From NCBI RefSeq assembly GCF_004322755.1, contig NZ_CP036401.1, positions 3,100,001 to 3,164,000 of the forward strand: DNA of 64,000 nucleotides. Direction: 5' to 3'. Within the stretch, counting starts at the first letter, position 1. Each line of letters opens with the position of its first letter. Below the pieces are notes generated by a model. The model did not search any database and was not told the DNA's origin. It saw only the letters and a list, made by a program, of their open reading frames with translations. This document shows, piece by piece, positions 38,059-47,857 of the stretch. The stretch is from Pseudoduganella albidiflava. GTDB taxonomy: Bacteria; Pseudomonadota; Gammaproteobacteria; Burkholderiales; Burkholderiaceae_D. The position numbers were made by a program, and so were the translations under genes.

Positions 38059-39657
38059 GTGCTATCCACCGCAAACATCACCATGCAATTCGGCGCCAAG
38101 CCGCTGTTCGAGAATATCTCCGTCAAGTTCGGCGACGGCAACCGCTACGGCCTGATCGGCGCCAACGGCTGCGGCAAGTCCACCTTCATGAAGATCCTCG
38201 GCGGCGACCTGGAGCCGTCGGCCGGCAACGTCATGCTCGATGTGAATGAACGCCTGGGCAAGCTGCGCCAGGACCAGTTCGCGTACGAGGAAATGCGCGT
38301 GCTGGACGTGGTCATGATGGGCCACACCGAGATGTGGGCCGCGATGCAGGAACGCGACGCGATCTATGCCAATCCGGAAGCCACCGACGACGACTACATG
38401 AAGGCCGCCGACCTGGAAGGCAAGGTCGCCGAATACGACGGCTACACGGCCGAAGCGCGCGCCGGCGAACTGCTGCTGGGCGCCGGTGTCGAGATCGAGC
38501 TGCACCAGGGGCCGATGAGCGCCGTGGCGCCGGGCTGGAAGCTGCGCGTGCTGCTGGCGCAGGCGCTGTTCTCGAACCCGGATATCCTGCTGCTCGACGA
38601 ACCGACCAACAACCTGGACATCAACACCATCCGCTGGCTCGAGGATGTGCTGAACCAGCGCAACTCGACGATGATCATCATCTCGCACGATCGCCACTTC
38701 CTGAACCAGGTGTGCACGCACGTGGCCGACATGGATTACGGCACGCTGAAGATCTACCCGGGCAACTACGACGACTACATGCTCGCTTCCACGCAGGCGC
38801 GCAACCAGCAGCTGGCCAACAACGCCAAGGCCAAGGAAAAGGTCGCCGAACTGCAGGACTTCGTGCGCCGCTTCTCGGCCAACAAGTCGAAGGCGCGCCA
38901 GGCCACGTCGCGCGCCAAGATGATCGACAAGATCAAGGTGGAAGATATCAAGCCTTCCTCGCGCGCCTATCCGTTCGTGCGTTTCGAGGGCGAGAAGAAG
39001 CTGCACCGCCTGGCCGTGGAAGTCGAGAACATCTCGAAAACCTACGACAAGACCCTGTTCAAGAACTTCTCGATCATGGTCGAGGCGGGCGAGCGCATCG
39101 CCATCATCGGCGCGAACGGCGCCGGCAAGACCACGATGCTGCGCTGTATCGCCGGCGAACTGGCCAGCCTGCAGCCCGACACCGGTTTCGTGAAATGGGC
39201 CGAGAACGCCAATGTCGGCTACATGCCGCAGGATCCGACCGAGGAATTCGCCACCGACGCCAACCTGACCGACTGGATGGGCCGCTGGACGAAAGAGGGC
39301 GATGACGACCAGGCCGTGCGCTCCATCCTCGGCCGCCTGCTGTTCGGCGGCGACGAAGTGAAGAAATCCGTGCGCGTGCTGTCCGGCGGGGAAAAGGGCC
39401 GCATGATGTACGGCAAGCTGATGCTGGGCCGCCACAACGTGCTGCTGCTCGATGAGCCGACCAACCACATGGACATGGAATCGATCGAATCGCTGAACAT
39501 CGCGCTCGACAAGTACGCCGGCACCCTGATTTTCGTGTCGCACGACCGTGAATTCGTGTCGTCGCTGGCCAACCGCGTCATCGAGATCAAGGAAAACGAA
39601 GTGGTCGACTTCCGCGGCAACTACGAAGAATACCTGACCAGCCAAGGCATCAGCTGA
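38059..39657 (+). CDS. ybiT: ABC-F family ATPase, YbiT type
   Basis: A 532-residue soluble protein with two nucleotide-binding domains and no TM helices. Walker A motifs are GANGCGKST and GANGAGKTT; Walker B regions end [11 protein letters not shown] and [11 protein letters not shown]. The second signature is LSGGEKGRM, while the first reads [12 protein letters not shown] as in YbiT. The linker is charged. It starts with GTG behind AAGG. ABC-F proteins act on ribosomes; YbiT's role is not fully known. Immediately after its stop lies a 121-bp palindrome. Confidence 0.9.
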   Translation: MLSTANITMQFGAKPLFENISVKFGDGNRYGLIGANGCGKSTFMKILGGDLEPSAGNVMLDVNERLGKLRQDQFAYEEMRVLDVVMMGHTEMWAAMQERDAIYANPEATDDDYMKAADLEGKVAEYDGYTAEARAGELLLGAGVEIELHQGPMSAVAPGWKLRVLLAQALFSNPDILLLDEPTNNLDINTIRWLEDVLNQRNSTMIIISHDRHFLNQVCTHVADMDYGTLKIYPGNYDDYMLASTQARNQQLANNAKAKEKVAELQDFVRRFSANKSKARQATSRAKMIDKIKVEDIKPSSRAYPFVRFEGEKKLHRLAVEVENISKTYDKTLFKNFSIMVEAGERIAIIGANGAGKTTMLRCIAGELASLQPDTGFVKWAENANVGYMPQDPTEEFATDANLTDWMGRWTKEGDDDQAVRSILGRLLFGGDEVKKSVRVLSGGEKGRMMYGKLMLGRHNVLLLDEPTNHMDMESIESLNIALDKYAGTLIFVSHDREFVSSLANRVIEIKENEVVDFRGNYEEYLTSQGIS

Positions 39658-39778
39658 GGGGACCTCGATAAAGCTATTGCGCGACGCCATACGCTGGTCT
39701 CCGGTACTCACCGTACTAAAGTACGGTTCCGTTCCTCAACCAGGTATGACGCCGCTCATTACGCTTTCTCGAGGCCCC
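39658..39778. repeat. 121-bp imperfect palindrome between ABC-F gene and nadA
   Basis: The left arm (39658-39716) and right arm (39721-39778) pair along nearly their whole length around a TAAA loop. The inner 7 bp (ACCGTAC/GTACGGT) are perfect; further out CTGGT/ACCAG, CATAC/GTATG and the terminal CCTCGA/TCGAGG blocks also pair, with scattered mismatches and small bulges. It begins directly after the ABC-F stop and ends 8 bp before the GAGG that precedes nadA. The length is like enterobacterial ERIC elements, but the sequence differs. Confidence 0.85.
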
Positions 39779-39813
39779 GAACTGTTGAGGATAATTTGCG
39801 AGACACTCTAGTG

Positions 39814-40968
39814 ATGAATACCGTAGCTATTCCTGTAAAGACCGTCGAATACGAAAAGCCGCTGCTGGAGCAGAACGAACAGGGCGGCAGCTGCGTGGCC
39901 CATGCGTGGGCGCGCACGCCGGCACCCGTGCCGGCGGACGAGAAGATCCTGCTGAAGGAGCGCATCCGCACGCTGCTGCGCGAGCGCAATGCCGTGCTGG
40001 TGGCCCACTACTACGTCGATGCCGACCTGCAGGACCTGGCCGAGGAGACCGGCGGTTGCGTGTCCGATTCGCTGGAAATGGCGCGCTTCGGCCGCGACCA
40101 TCCGGCGCAGACGCTGGTGGTGGCCGGCGTGAAATTCATGGGCGAGACGGCGAAGATCCTGTCGCCTGAAAAAACCATCCTGATGCCGGACCTGGACGCG
40201 ACCTGCTCGCTGGACCTGGGCTGCGATCCGGACGAATTCGCCGCGTTCTGCGACCAGCATCCGGACCGCACCGTGGTCGTGTATGCCAATACCAGCGCCG
40301 CCGTGAAAGCGCGCGCCGACTGGATGGTGACCTCGTCGATCGGGCTGGACATCGTCCAGCACCTGCACGAGCAGGGCAAGAAGATCCTGTGGGCGCCGGA
40401 TAAACACCTGGGTTCGTACATCCAGAAGCAGACCGGCGCGGACATGCTGCTGTGGCAGGGTTCCTGCCTGGTGCACGACGAGTTCAAGGGCGTCGAACTG
40501 AACTTGCTGAAGGCCGAGCATCCGGACGCGAAAGTGCTGGTGCACCCGGAATCGCCAGCCAACGTGGTCGACCAGGCCGACGTGATCGGGTCCACGTCGC
40601 AGCTGATCGCGGCCGCCGTCAGCCTGCCGGCTACCAAGTTCATCGTCGCCACCGACAACGGCATCCTGCACAAGATGCGCCTGGCCGCGCCCACCAAGAC
40701 CTTCATCGAAGCGCCGACCGCCGGCAACAGCGCCACGTGCAAGAGCTGCGCGCACTGCCCGTGGATGGCCATGAACGGCTTGCGCAACCTGGCCGACGTG
40801 CTGGAAAACCTGTCCAACGAAATTCACGTCGATCCGGCCGTGGGCGAGCAGGCCAAGGTATCGATCAACCGCATGCTCGATTTTGCCGCGGCGAAGAAGG
40901 CCAGGGTGGCGCCGGGCGCCGACCTCGCACAAGAAGCCAAACTGTTTTCGGGAATCGGACCTGCATGA
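39814..40968 (+). CDS. nadA: Quinolinate synthase NadA
   Basis: A 384-residue iron-sulfur enzyme that condenses iminoaspartate and dihydroxyacetone phosphate to quinolinate for NAD synthesis. Cluster Cys positions appear in [14 protein letters not shown] and [29 protein letters not shown] and [10 protein letters not shown] are family blocks. Start choice is open: ATG at 39814 has no clear ribosome site, whereas an in-frame TTG at 39796 has GAGG 5 nt upstream. It is joined to nadC through a five-codon ORF. Confidence 0.93.
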   Translation: MNTVAIPVKTVEYEKPLLEQNEQGGSCVAHAWARTPAPVPADEKILLKERIRTLLRERNAVLVAHYYVDADLQDLAEETGGCVSDSLEMARFGRDHPAQTLVVAGVKFMGETAKILSPEKTILMPDLDATCSLDLGCDPDEFAAFCDQHPDRTVVVYANTSAAVKARADWMVTSSIGLDIVQHLHEQGKKILWAPDKHLGSYIQKQTGADMLLWQGSCLVHDEFKGVELNLLKAEHPDAKVLVHPESPANVVDQADVIGSTSQLIAAAVSLPATKFIVATDNGILHKMRLAAPTKTFIEAPTAGNSATCKSCAHCPWMAMNGLRNLADVLENLSNEIHVDPAVGEQAKVSINRMLDFAAAKKARVAPGADLAQEAKLFSGIGPA

Positions 40969-40982
40969 GTATTTCATTATGA
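40965..40982 (+). other. Five-codon ORF linking nadA and nadC
   Basis: ATG AGT ATT TCA TTA TGA encodes MSISL. Its ATGA overlaps the nadA stop, and its own TGA overlaps the nadC ATG (again ATGA). nadC has no good ribosome site, so ribosomes finishing nadA could reinitiate twice to reach nadC. This is a reading of the sequence, not proven translation. Confidence 0.5.
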
Positions 40983-41857
40983 GCACATTGGTAAATCGTT
41001 TCGCGCCGTTCGACGCGGCGCTGACCCGCGCCTTCGAGGGCAACCTGCTGGCCGCGCTGCTGGAAGATGTGGGCACCGGCGACCTGACCGGCAAGCTGGT
41101 CCCCGAGGCCAGCCGCGCCGTGGCCCGCGTGATCGTCCGCGAGGATGCCGTGCTGTGCGGCGCCCCCTGGTTCGAAGGCATCATGCATGCGCTGGATTCG
41201 GCGATCGGCATCGAGTGGCATTACGCCGAGGGTGAGTCGATGAAGGCCGATTCCCCGGTCTGCACGCTGGTCGGCCCATCGCGCGCGCTCCTCACCGCCG
41301 AGCGGTCGGCGCTGAACTTCCTGCAACTGCTGTCGGGTGTCGCCACGGCCACGCGCCGCTATGTCGATGCGATCGCCGGCACGCACGCCGCCATCCTCGA
41401 TACCCGCAAGACCCTGCCGGGCCTGCGCCTGGCGCAGAAATACGCGGTGCGCGTCGGCGGCGGCCAGAACCAGCGCCTGGCCCTGTACGACGGCATCCTG
41501 ATCAAGGAAAACCATATCGCGGCGGCGGGCGGCATCACCGCCGCGCTGGTGGCCGCGAAGAACGCGGGCGGCAACGTGTCGATCCAGGTCGAAGTGGAAA
41601 ATCTCGTCGAGCTGGAAGAGGCGCTCACCGCCGGCGCCACCTCGATCCTGCTGGATAACTTCGATCTCGCCATGATGCGCGAAGCGGTGCAGGTCAACCG
41701 CGGCCGCGCCTTGCTGGAAGCGTCCGGCGGCGTGAACTTCGACACGGTCCGCGCAATCGCCGAGACGGGCGTGCACCGCATCTCGATCGGCGCGCTCACC
41801 AAGGATGTCAGGGCCACCGATTATTCGCTGCGCATCGTCGGCGATGCCGCGGGCTGA
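40979..41857 (+). CDS. nadC: Quinolinate phosphoribosyltransferase NadC
   Basis: A 292-residue enzyme converting quinolinate and PRPP to nicotinate mononucleotide. Family blocks seen: EDVGTGDLT, ERSALNFLQLLSGVAT, DTRKTLPGLRLAQKYAV, GGGQNQRLALYDGILIKENH, EVEVENL-type QVEVENLVEL and ISIGALTKD. The ATG at 40979 is the family start (STLVNRFAPFD) and overlaps the stop of the 5-codon ORF. hisC follows after 26 bp. Confidence 0.95.
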   Translation: MSTLVNRFAPFDAALTRAFEGNLLAALLEDVGTGDLTGKLVPEASRAVARVIVREDAVLCGAPWFEGIMHALDSAIGIEWHYAEGESMKADSPVCTLVGPSRALLTAERSALNFLQLLSGVATATRRYVDAIAGTHAAILDTRKTLPGLRLAQKYAVRVGGGQNQRLALYDGILIKENHIAAAGGITAALVAAKNAGGNVSIQVEVENLVELEEALTAGATSILLDNFDLAMMREAVQVNRGRALLEASGGVNFDTVRAIAETGVHRISIGALTKDVRATDYSLRIVGDAAG

Positions 41858-41883
41858 GCATGTCGAAATCTGAAAGGACGTGA

Positions 41884-42942
41884 ATGAGCCGGTTCTGGAG
41901 TGACGTCGTCCGTCGACTGACCCCGTATACGCCGGGTGAACAGGTGCACATGCCTGGCCTGGTCAAACTCAATGCCAACGAAAACCCGTATGGCCCTTCG
42001 CCGCTGGCGCTGGCCGCCATACGGGAAGCGGCCGGCGATGGCTTGCGCACTTATCCCGACGTGAACGGCACGGCGCTGAAGGATGCGCTGGCGGCCAGCC
42101 ACGGGCTGCGGCGCGAGCAGGTCTTCATCGGCAACAGCTCCGACGAAGTGCTGGCCCATGTATTCCAGGGGCTGCTCAAGCACGAGTTGCCGCTGCTGTC
42201 GCCGGACATCAGCTACAGCTTCTATCCGACCTACTGCAAGCTGTATGGCATCGCCCAGCGCACCGTGCCGTTGAACGAGCGCTTCGAGATCGACGTGGCG
42301 GACTACGACCAGCCTTGCGGCGCCGTCATCCTGGCGAACCCGAATGCGCCGACCGGCCATGCGCTGCCGCTGGCCGATATCGAACGGCTGCTGGCCATGC
42401 ATCCGGACCGGGTGGTGGTGGTCGACGAAGCCTACGTGGACTTCGGCGCCGAAAGCGCGGCCACGCTGATCGACCGCTACGACAACTTGCTGGTGGTGCA
42501 GACGTTCTCGAAATCGCGCTCGCTGGCCGGCCTGCGGGTCGGCTTCGCGCTGGGCCACGCCGACCTGGTCGCGGGGCTGGAGCGGGTGAAAAACAGTTTC
42601 AACTGCTATCCGCTCAGCCAGATCGCCCTGGCCGGCGCCGTGGCCGCCGTCGAGGATACGGCCTATTTCGAGCAGACGCGCGCCGCCATCATCGCGACCC
42701 GTGAGCGCCTGACGGGCGACCTGCGGGCGCTTGGGTTCGATGTCGTGCCATCGCACACAAATTTCGTGTTTGCACGGCATCCGCGCCATGACGCGATGGC
42801 GTTGCTCACCGCGCTGCGCGAGCGGGCCATCCTGGTGCGCCATTTCCGGCAACCCCGCATCGAGCAATTCCTGCGCATCTCGATCGGCACCGACGCCGAG
42901 TGCGACAAGCTGGTTGCCGCGCTGCGCGAGCTGGTGGCCTGA
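41884..42942 (+). CDS. hisC: Histidinol-phosphate aminotransferase HisC
   Basis: A 352-residue fold-type I PLP enzyme that transaminates imidazole-acetol phosphate in histidine synthesis. AAGGACG precedes the [15 protein letters not shown] is the substrate-binding N-terminus, NPNAPTGH and VVDEAYVDF are cofactor motifs, and the PLP lysine lies in [14 protein letters not shown]. It is away from other his genes, behind nadA-nadC, so it may be a second copy or serve another aromatic substrate. Confidence 0.9.
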   Translation: MSRFWSDVVRRLTPYTPGEQVHMPGLVKLNANENPYGPSPLALAAIREAAGDGLRTYPDVNGTALKDALAASHGLRREQVFIGNSSDEVLAHVFQGLLKHELPLLSPDISYSFYPTYCKLYGIAQRTVPLNERFEIDVADYDQPCGAVILANPNAPTGHALPLADIERLLAMHPDRVVVVDEAYVDFGAESAATLIDRYDNLLVVQTFSKSRSLAGLRVGFALGHADLVAGLERVKNSFNCYPLSQIALAGAVAAVEDTAYFEQTRAAIIATRERLTGDLRALGFDVVPSHTNFVFARHPRHDAMALLTALRERAILVRHFRQPRIEQFLRISIGTDAECDKLVAALRELVA

Positions 42943-42948
42943 CCCGCT

Positions 42949-43452
42949 TCAGACCAGGAGCAGGCGCATGGCTTGCTCCTGCAGTCCATCCCGGTTCGCC
43001 ATCGGGACGGGCGCTCCCGTTTCGTTGAAACCCATCCGCTTGTACAGGCGCACCGCCGGCGTATCGCCCGTGGTGACCTCGAGCGCCACCGCCGCGGCGC
43101 CCCGTTCGCGTGCCCAGCCGATCGCCCGCGCCAGCAGCGCCTGTGCAATGCCGCGCCCGCGGTGCTCCGGCGCCACCCACACCTGGTACAGCGTGGCCGT
43201 ATCACCCTCGATATTCACCCACGCCAGCCCGGCCGGCTGCTTGCCCACCTCGGCCAGCAGCGGCAGGTGCCGCGCCGACGCCACTGTCTGCGCCAGCAAG
43301 GCCTGCCACGTCTCGTCCGCGCGCGCCTGCGCATCGGCCAATGTCGCCGCGAACGCATCCGGCGAATCGGCCAGCGCCCGCAGGCGGAGCGCCCGCCACG
43401 CCGGCCACTCGGCGGCCGTGAAGGGGCGGATCGTGAAGGAGGGTTCAGTCAT
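42949..43452 (-). CDS. GNAT-family N-acetyltransferase
   Basis: A 167-residue protein with the acetyl-CoA pyrophosphate loop VAPEHRGRGIAQALL (Q/RxxGxG/A) and C-terminal LYKRMGFNETG. The acceptor substrate is unknown. It converges on hisC with a 6-bp gap. Confidence 0.85.
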   Translation of the reverse strand: MTEPSFTIRPFTAAEWPAWRALRLRALADSPDAFAATLADAQARADETWQALLAQTVASARHLPLLAEVGKQPAGLAWVNIEGDTATLYQVWVAPEHRGRGIAQALLARAIGWARERGAAAVALEVTTGDTPAVRLYKRMGFNETGAPVPMANRDGLQEQAMRLLLV

Positions 43453-43600
43453 GGGCTTTGATTGTCGAGTTCACGGAAACCCATTGTAGCGGCCGGGTCA
43501 CAGCTGTGGCCAAAAAATCGGGGACTGTCGCTCATGTTATTAAGTTAAGCGCTATCCGACACATTGGGAGTGCATGCATTCACCCCAACAGCGAAGGGCT

Positions 43601-43627
43601 GGGGTCAGACCCGGCGGGTCTGACCCC
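43601..43627. repeat. Perfect 12-bp inverted repeat (GGGGTCAGACCC type)
   Basis: Arms GGGGTCAGACCC (43601-43612) and GGGTCTGACCCC (43616-43627) are perfect around GGC. It lies in the gap between the GNAT and MHS genes with no T-run, so it is more like a REP-type intergenic unit than a terminator. Other G-block hairpins of similar style occur at 60332-60365. Confidence 0.7.
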
Positions 43628-43682
43628 GGAATTTGCATCTGGGTTGGCTTGTCCCGGTGTTGTCTTGCGACCAGCGCGTCAG

Positions 43683-43708
43683 TAAAAAGGCCACCCGAAG
43701 GTAGCCTT
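43683..43708 (-). terminator. Rho-independent terminator of the MHS transporter gene
   Basis: On the minus strand, AAGGCTACC pairs with GGTGGCCTT (one G-U) around a TTCG loop and is followed by five T. It lies 25 bp after the transporter stop. Confidence 0.88.
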
Positions 43709-43732
43709 GCGTCGCGGTCGAGGCGCCTGGAA

Positions 43733-45445
43733 TCAGTCGGCGTCGGCGGCGTAGATGTCGCGGTCCTTGGTTTCACGCACGAACAGCGCGCCGATCACGA
43801 ACGTGACGAGGGCCACCACGATCGGGTACCACAGGCCGTAGTAGATGTCGCCCTTGAACGCCACCAGCGCGAACACCGTGGTGGGCAGCAGGCCGCCGAA
43901 CCAGCCGTTGCCGATGTGGTAGGGCAGGGACATCGACGTGTACCGGATCTTGGTCGGGAACATCTCTACCAGCATCGCGGCGATCGGGCCGTACACCATC
44001 GTCACGTACAGCACGAGGATGAACAGCAGCAGCACCATCATCGGCTTGTTGATCCGCTCGGGATCGGCCTTGGCCGGGTAGCCGGCCTCGCGGATCGCGG
44101 TGGTGACCTGCGCCTTGAAGGCGGTTTCCCGCGCCTTGCTGGCCGCATCGAAGTTCAGGTTATCCGCGGTCATGGCGGCGTTGAACGACGTCAGTTCCTT
44201 GTCGCCCACCTTGATCATGGCGACCGTGCCGGCCGGTGCATCCTGGCGCGTGTAGTTCACCGAGGAAGCCGACAGCACGCTCGTCGCGATATCGCAAGAC
44301 GACGGGAATTTCTTCGTGCCGGTCGGGTTGAACAGGAAGTGGCAGGAGGCCGGATCGGCCACCACCACCACCGGCGCGTTGGTCTGCGCGGTTTCCAGTT
44401 GCGGATTGCCGTAGTGCGTCAGCGCCTTGAAGATCGGGAAGTACGTCAGCGCGGCGATCAGGCAGCCGCCCATGATGATCCACTTCCGGCCGATGCGGTC
44501 CGACAGCACGCCGAAGATCACGAAGAACGGCGTGGCCAGCAGCAGCGCCACCGCGATCAGGATATTGGCCGTGGCCGATTCGATCATCAGCGTCTTTTCC
44601 ATGAAGAACAGCGCGTAGAACTGCCCCGTGTACCACACCACGGCCTGGCCCATCGTCAGGCCCACCAGCGCCAGGATGACGATCTTGAGGTTCTTCCACT
44701 GGCCGAACGCTTCCGACAGCGGCGCCTTCGAGGTCTTGCCTTCCGCTTTCATCTTGGCAAAAGCGGGGGACTCCTGCATGGCCATCCGGATCCACACCGA
44801 AATACCCAGCAGCAGCACGGAGACCAGGAATGGAATGCGCCAGCCCCAGGCCTGGAATTCTTCCTCGCCGACGGCCGTGCGGGTGGCCAGGATCACCAGC
44901 AGCGACAGGAACAGGCCCATCGTGGCGGTGGTCTGGATCCACGACGTGAACAGGCCGCGCTTGCCCTCCGGCGCGTGCTCGGCCACGTAGGTGGCGGCGC
45001 CGCCGTACTCGCCGCCCAGCGCCAGCCCTTGCAGGATGCGCAGCGTGACGAGGATGATCGGCGCGGCGATGCCGATCGATGCATGGCCCGGCAGCAGGCC
45101 GACGATGAACGTGGACATGCCCATCAGCAGGATCGTGATCAGGAACGTGTACTTGCGGCCGATCATGTCGCCCAGGCGGCCGAACACGACGGCACCGAAC
45201 GGGCGGACGATGAAACCGGCGGCAAAGGCCAGCAGCGCGAAGATGAAGGTGGTGGTGGGATCGCCGATGAAGAATTGCTTGGCGATGATCGATGCGAGCG
45301 AACCGTACAGGTAAAAGTCATACCACTCGAATACGGTGCCGAGCGAGGAAGCAAAGATGACTTTCTTCTCCTCCTTGGTCATCGCCGTCGACTTGCCCTT
45401 GCCCCCAAGGTTCCGCGGATCCGCGGTGCCAGATGTGCTAGCCAT
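43733..45445 (-). CDS. MHS-family MFS transporter with large loop insertion
   Basis: A 570-residue inner-membrane permease of the metabolite:proton symporter group. Signatures are SLGTVFEWYDFYLYGSLA at TM1, RPFGAVVFGRLGDMIGRKYTF between TM2 and TM3, and GGEYGGAATYVAEHAP. Usual members have about 430-450 residues. Here about 120 hydrophilic residues (roughly 350-470, containing CHFLFNPTGTKKFPSSCD with two Cys) are inserted before the last TM helices, which resume with PMMVLLLFILVLYV. The substrate is probably a small carboxylate or betaine. It has its own terminator. Confidence 0.88.
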   Translation of the reverse strand: MASTSGTADPRNLGGKGKSTAMTKEEKKVIFASSLGTVFEWYDFYLYGSLASIIAKQFFIGDPTTTFIFALLAFAAGFIVRPFGAVVFGRLGDMIGRKYTFLITILLMGMSTFIVGLLPGHASIGIAAPIILVTLRILQGLALGGEYGGAATYVAEHAPEGKRGLFTSWIQTTATMGLFLSLLVILATRTAVGEEEFQAWGWRIPFLVSVLLLGISVWIRMAMQESPAFAKMKAEGKTSKAPLSEAFGQWKNLKIVILALVGLTMGQAVVWYTGQFYALFFMEKTLMIESATANILIAVALLLATPFFVIFGVLSDRIGRKWIIMGGCLIAALTYFPIFKALTHYGNPQLETAQTNAPVVVVADPASCHFLFNPTGTKKFPSSCDIATSVLSASSVNYTRQDAPAGTVAMIKVGDKELTSFNAAMTADNLNFDAASKARETAFKAQVTTAIREAGYPAKADPERINKPMMVLLLFILVLYVTMVYGPIAAMLVEMFPTKIRYTSMSLPYHIGNGWFGGLLPTTVFALVAFKGDIYYGLWYPIVVALVTFVIGALFVRETKDRDIYAADAD

Positions 45446-45727
45446 GATAGTAGTCTCCAGTTTATCGGTTGTGCCGTCCGGGTAAGTCCCGGTTATTTTG
45501 GCCAGCCCAGTGTGGGCGCCGAAACTTACGCGATTCTTTCATGAAACTTACGCGAACCTTACAGCATGGTACCCAATTGGCGCCGCGACCCGCATCTTCC
45601 GGAGTCGGCAATGCCTGCCCGGAGCCGCCGCCTGCATCGTCTGGTCGCGCGCAGGGGATGGGACCTGCGCAAGCGGTGTGGTATCCTCCCGCGCTTATAG
45701 ACTTAAGCAAACGACAAGGATGCAGGA

Positions 45728-46030
45728 ATGATCAAGCACATCGTGATGTGGAAGCTGAAGGACGAGGCGGAAGGCGCCGACCGCGCCACCAACGCGCGCA
45801 AGATGAAGCAGTTGCTGGACGCATGCATCGGCCTGGTGCCGGGCATGGGTACCTTCGAGGTGGTCTTGGCCCAGCCGGGCCTGGAAGCGACGTACGACGT
45901 GGTGCTGTACTCCGAGTTTGCCGACAAAACCGCGCTGGACGCCTACCTGGACCATCCGCAGCACGTGGCGCTGAAACCGTTCATCGGCGCCGTGCGCGAA
46001 GCGCGCCAGTGCATGGATTACGAGGTGTGA
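45728..46030 (+). CDS. Dabb (stress-responsive alpha/beta barrel) protein
   Basis: A 100-residue ferredoxin-like protein starting MIKHIVMWKLKDEAEG after AAGGATGCAGGA. The HPQHVALKPFIGAVREAR C-terminus is typical. Dabb proteins dimerise; some are cyclases or small-molecule enzymes, most are unassigned. It leads an operon with an SDR (1 bp gap), an MDR and a GNAT gene. Confidence 0.88.
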   Translation: MIKHIVMWKLKDEAEGADRATNARKMKQLLDACIGLVPGMGTFEVVLAQPGLEATYDVVLYSEFADKTALDAYLDHPQHVALKPFIGAVREARQCMDYEV

Positions 46031-46031
46031 C

Positions 46032-46811
46032 GTGACCGCCGTGCGCGAGCTCTTCAGCCTGCACGGCAAGACCGCCCTGGTCACGGGCGGCTCGCGCGGG
46101 CTGGGCTTGCAGATGGCGATGGCGCTGGGCGAACAGGGCGCCACCGTGGCGATCGCCTCGCGCCGGCAGGCCGGGCTCGACGAAGCACTGGCCACGCTGG
46201 CGGCCCAGGGCATCGTGGCGCACGCCGTGGTGGCCGACCTGGCCGATCCGGCCGCGGCGGACGCCCTGGCATTGGCGGCGCTGGACCGGCTCGGCCACGT
46301 CGACATCCTCGTCAACAACGCGGGCGCCAGCTGGGCCGCGCCAGCCGAGGACACGCCGCCCGAGGCGTGGGACCGCGTGATGAACCTGAACGTGCGCGGC
46401 GTGTTCCTGCTCACGCAAGCCATCGGCCGCCGTTCGATGATCCCGCGCCGCGCGGGCAGCATCATCAATGTCGCCTCGATCGCCGGCCTGGCCGGCAACC
46501 CGCCCGGTACGATGAAAACGCTGGCCTACAACACATCCAAGGGGGCGATCGTGAACTTCACGCGCACGCTGGCGGGCGAGTGGGGCGCCTACGGCATCAA
46601 CGTCAACGCCATCGCGCCGGGCTTTTTCCCGTCGAAGATGACGCGCGGCCTGCTCGACGAGATGGGCGGGCGGCTGGCCGCCGAGGCCCCGCTGGGCCGG
46701 CTGGGCGGCGACGACGACCTGAAGGGCGCCGTCGTGCTGTTCGCCTCCGCGGCGGGGCGGCACATCACCGGCCAGGTACTGGCCATCGACGGCGGCGTTT
46801 CCGCCGTCTGA
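46032..46811 (+). CDS. SDR-family oxidoreductase
   Basis: A 259-residue classical SDR starting at GTG. TGGSRGLGLQMA binds NADP, NNAG follows, and the catalytic Ser (NVASIAGLAGN) and YNTSK (Tyr, Lys) are present. The ending ITGQVLAIDGGVSAV is typical of gluconate-dehydrogenase-like enzymes. It is encoded between the Dabb and MDR genes and is probably co-transcribed. Substrate unknown. Confidence 0.88.
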   Translation: MTAVRELFSLHGKTALVTGGSRGLGLQMAMALGEQGATVAIASRRQAGLDEALATLAAQGIVAHAVVADLADPAAADALALAALDRLGHVDILVNNAGASWAAPAEDTPPEAWDRVMNLNVRGVFLLTQAIGRRSMIPRRAGSIINVASIAGLAGNPPGTMKTLAYNTSKGAIVNFTRTLAGEWGAYGINVNAIAPGFFPSKMTRGLLDEMGGRLAAEAPLGRLGGDDDLKGAVVLFASAAGRHITGQVLAIDGGVSAV

Positions 46812-46850
46812 AGACAACGAATTCAGACGAAACAAAGGTTCAGGAAGCAG

Positions 46851-47846
46851 ATGATAACGTATCAAAGGATCGTACTGGCGGCCCGTCCGCAGGGTGAAGT
46901 GACGCCGGAACACTTCCGGCTCGAGACCGTGCCGGTCCCCGAACTCGCGGCCGGGCAACTGCTGGTCCGCAATCACTACCTGTCGCTGGATCCCTACATG
47001 CGGGGCCGCATGAACGACGCCCGCAGCTACGCCGCGCCACAGCCGCTGGGCGAGACCATGATCGGCGGCACCGTCGGCGAAGTGGTCGCGTCGCGCCACC
47101 CGTCGTTCGCCGAAGGGGACTTCGTCGCCGCGATGGGCGGCTGGGCCGAACTGGCCGTGTCGGACGGCACCGGCTTGCGCAAGCTGGACACGGCCGCGGT
47201 GCCGCTGTCCGCCTACCTCGGCGCGGTCGGCATGCCGGGCATGACGGCGTGGTATGGCCTGAACCGCATCCTGGAGACAGCGCCTGGCCAGACCGTCTGC
47301 GTCTCGGCGGCCAGCGGCGCGGTGGGCAGCGCCGTCGGCCAGCTGGCGAAGCTGCGCGGCTGCCGCGTGGTCGGCATCGCCGGCGGGCCGGAAAAGTGCG
47401 GCTACGTCGTCGATGAACTGGGTTTCGATGCCTGCGTCGATTACCGCGCCGGCAACCTGCGCGCCGACCTGAAGGCCGCGGCGCCGGACGGCATCGACGG
47501 CATCTTCGAGAACGTGGGCGGCGAAGTGTTCGACGCGGCGCTGGCACGCACCAACCCGTTCGCCCGCGTCGCCCTGTGCGGCATGATCGCCGGCTACGAC
47601 GGCGCGGACATCCCGATGCGCAATGTGCGCCTGCTGCTGGCCAACCGCATCACGCTGAGCGGCTTCATCGTCACCGAGCACCTCGATTGCTGGCCGGCCG
47701 GGCTGGCCGAGCTGGGCGCACTGGTGGCCACCGGGCAGCTCAAGTACCGTGAAAGCGTGGCGCAAGGCCTGGCGTCGGCGCCGCAAGCCTTCATCGGCCT
47801 GCTCAAGGGCCGCAATTTCGGCAAACAACTGGTGAAACTGATGTGA
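46851..47846 (+). CDS. NADP-dependent MDR oxidoreductase (leukotriene-B4-dehydrogenase-like)
   Basis: A 331-residue zinc-free medium-chain reductase with AGGAAG ahead of its ATG. YLSLDPYMRGRMND is the family mark, and the nucleotide site is VSAASGAVGSAVGQLAKLRGCRVVG-like (first part AASGAVGS). Such enzymes reduce activated double bonds. It overlaps or abuts the downstream GNAT gene. Confidence 0.9.
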   Translation: MITYQRIVLAARPQGEVTPEHFRLETVPVPELAAGQLLVRNHYLSLDPYMRGRMNDARSYAAPQPLGETMIGGTVGEVVASRHPSFAEGDFVAAMGGWAELAVSDGTGLRKLDTAAVPLSAYLGAVGMPGMTAWYGLNRILETAPGQTVCVSAASGAVGSAVGQLAKLRGCRVVGIAGGPEKCGYVVDELGFDACVDYRAGNLRADLKAAAPDGIDGIFENVGGEVFDAALARTNPFARVALCGMIAGYDGADIPMRNVRLLLANRITLSGFIVTEHLDCWPAGLAELGALVATGQLKYRESVAQGLASAPQAFIGLLKGRNFGKQLVKLM

Positions 47847-47857
47847 ACGAGGTGAGC

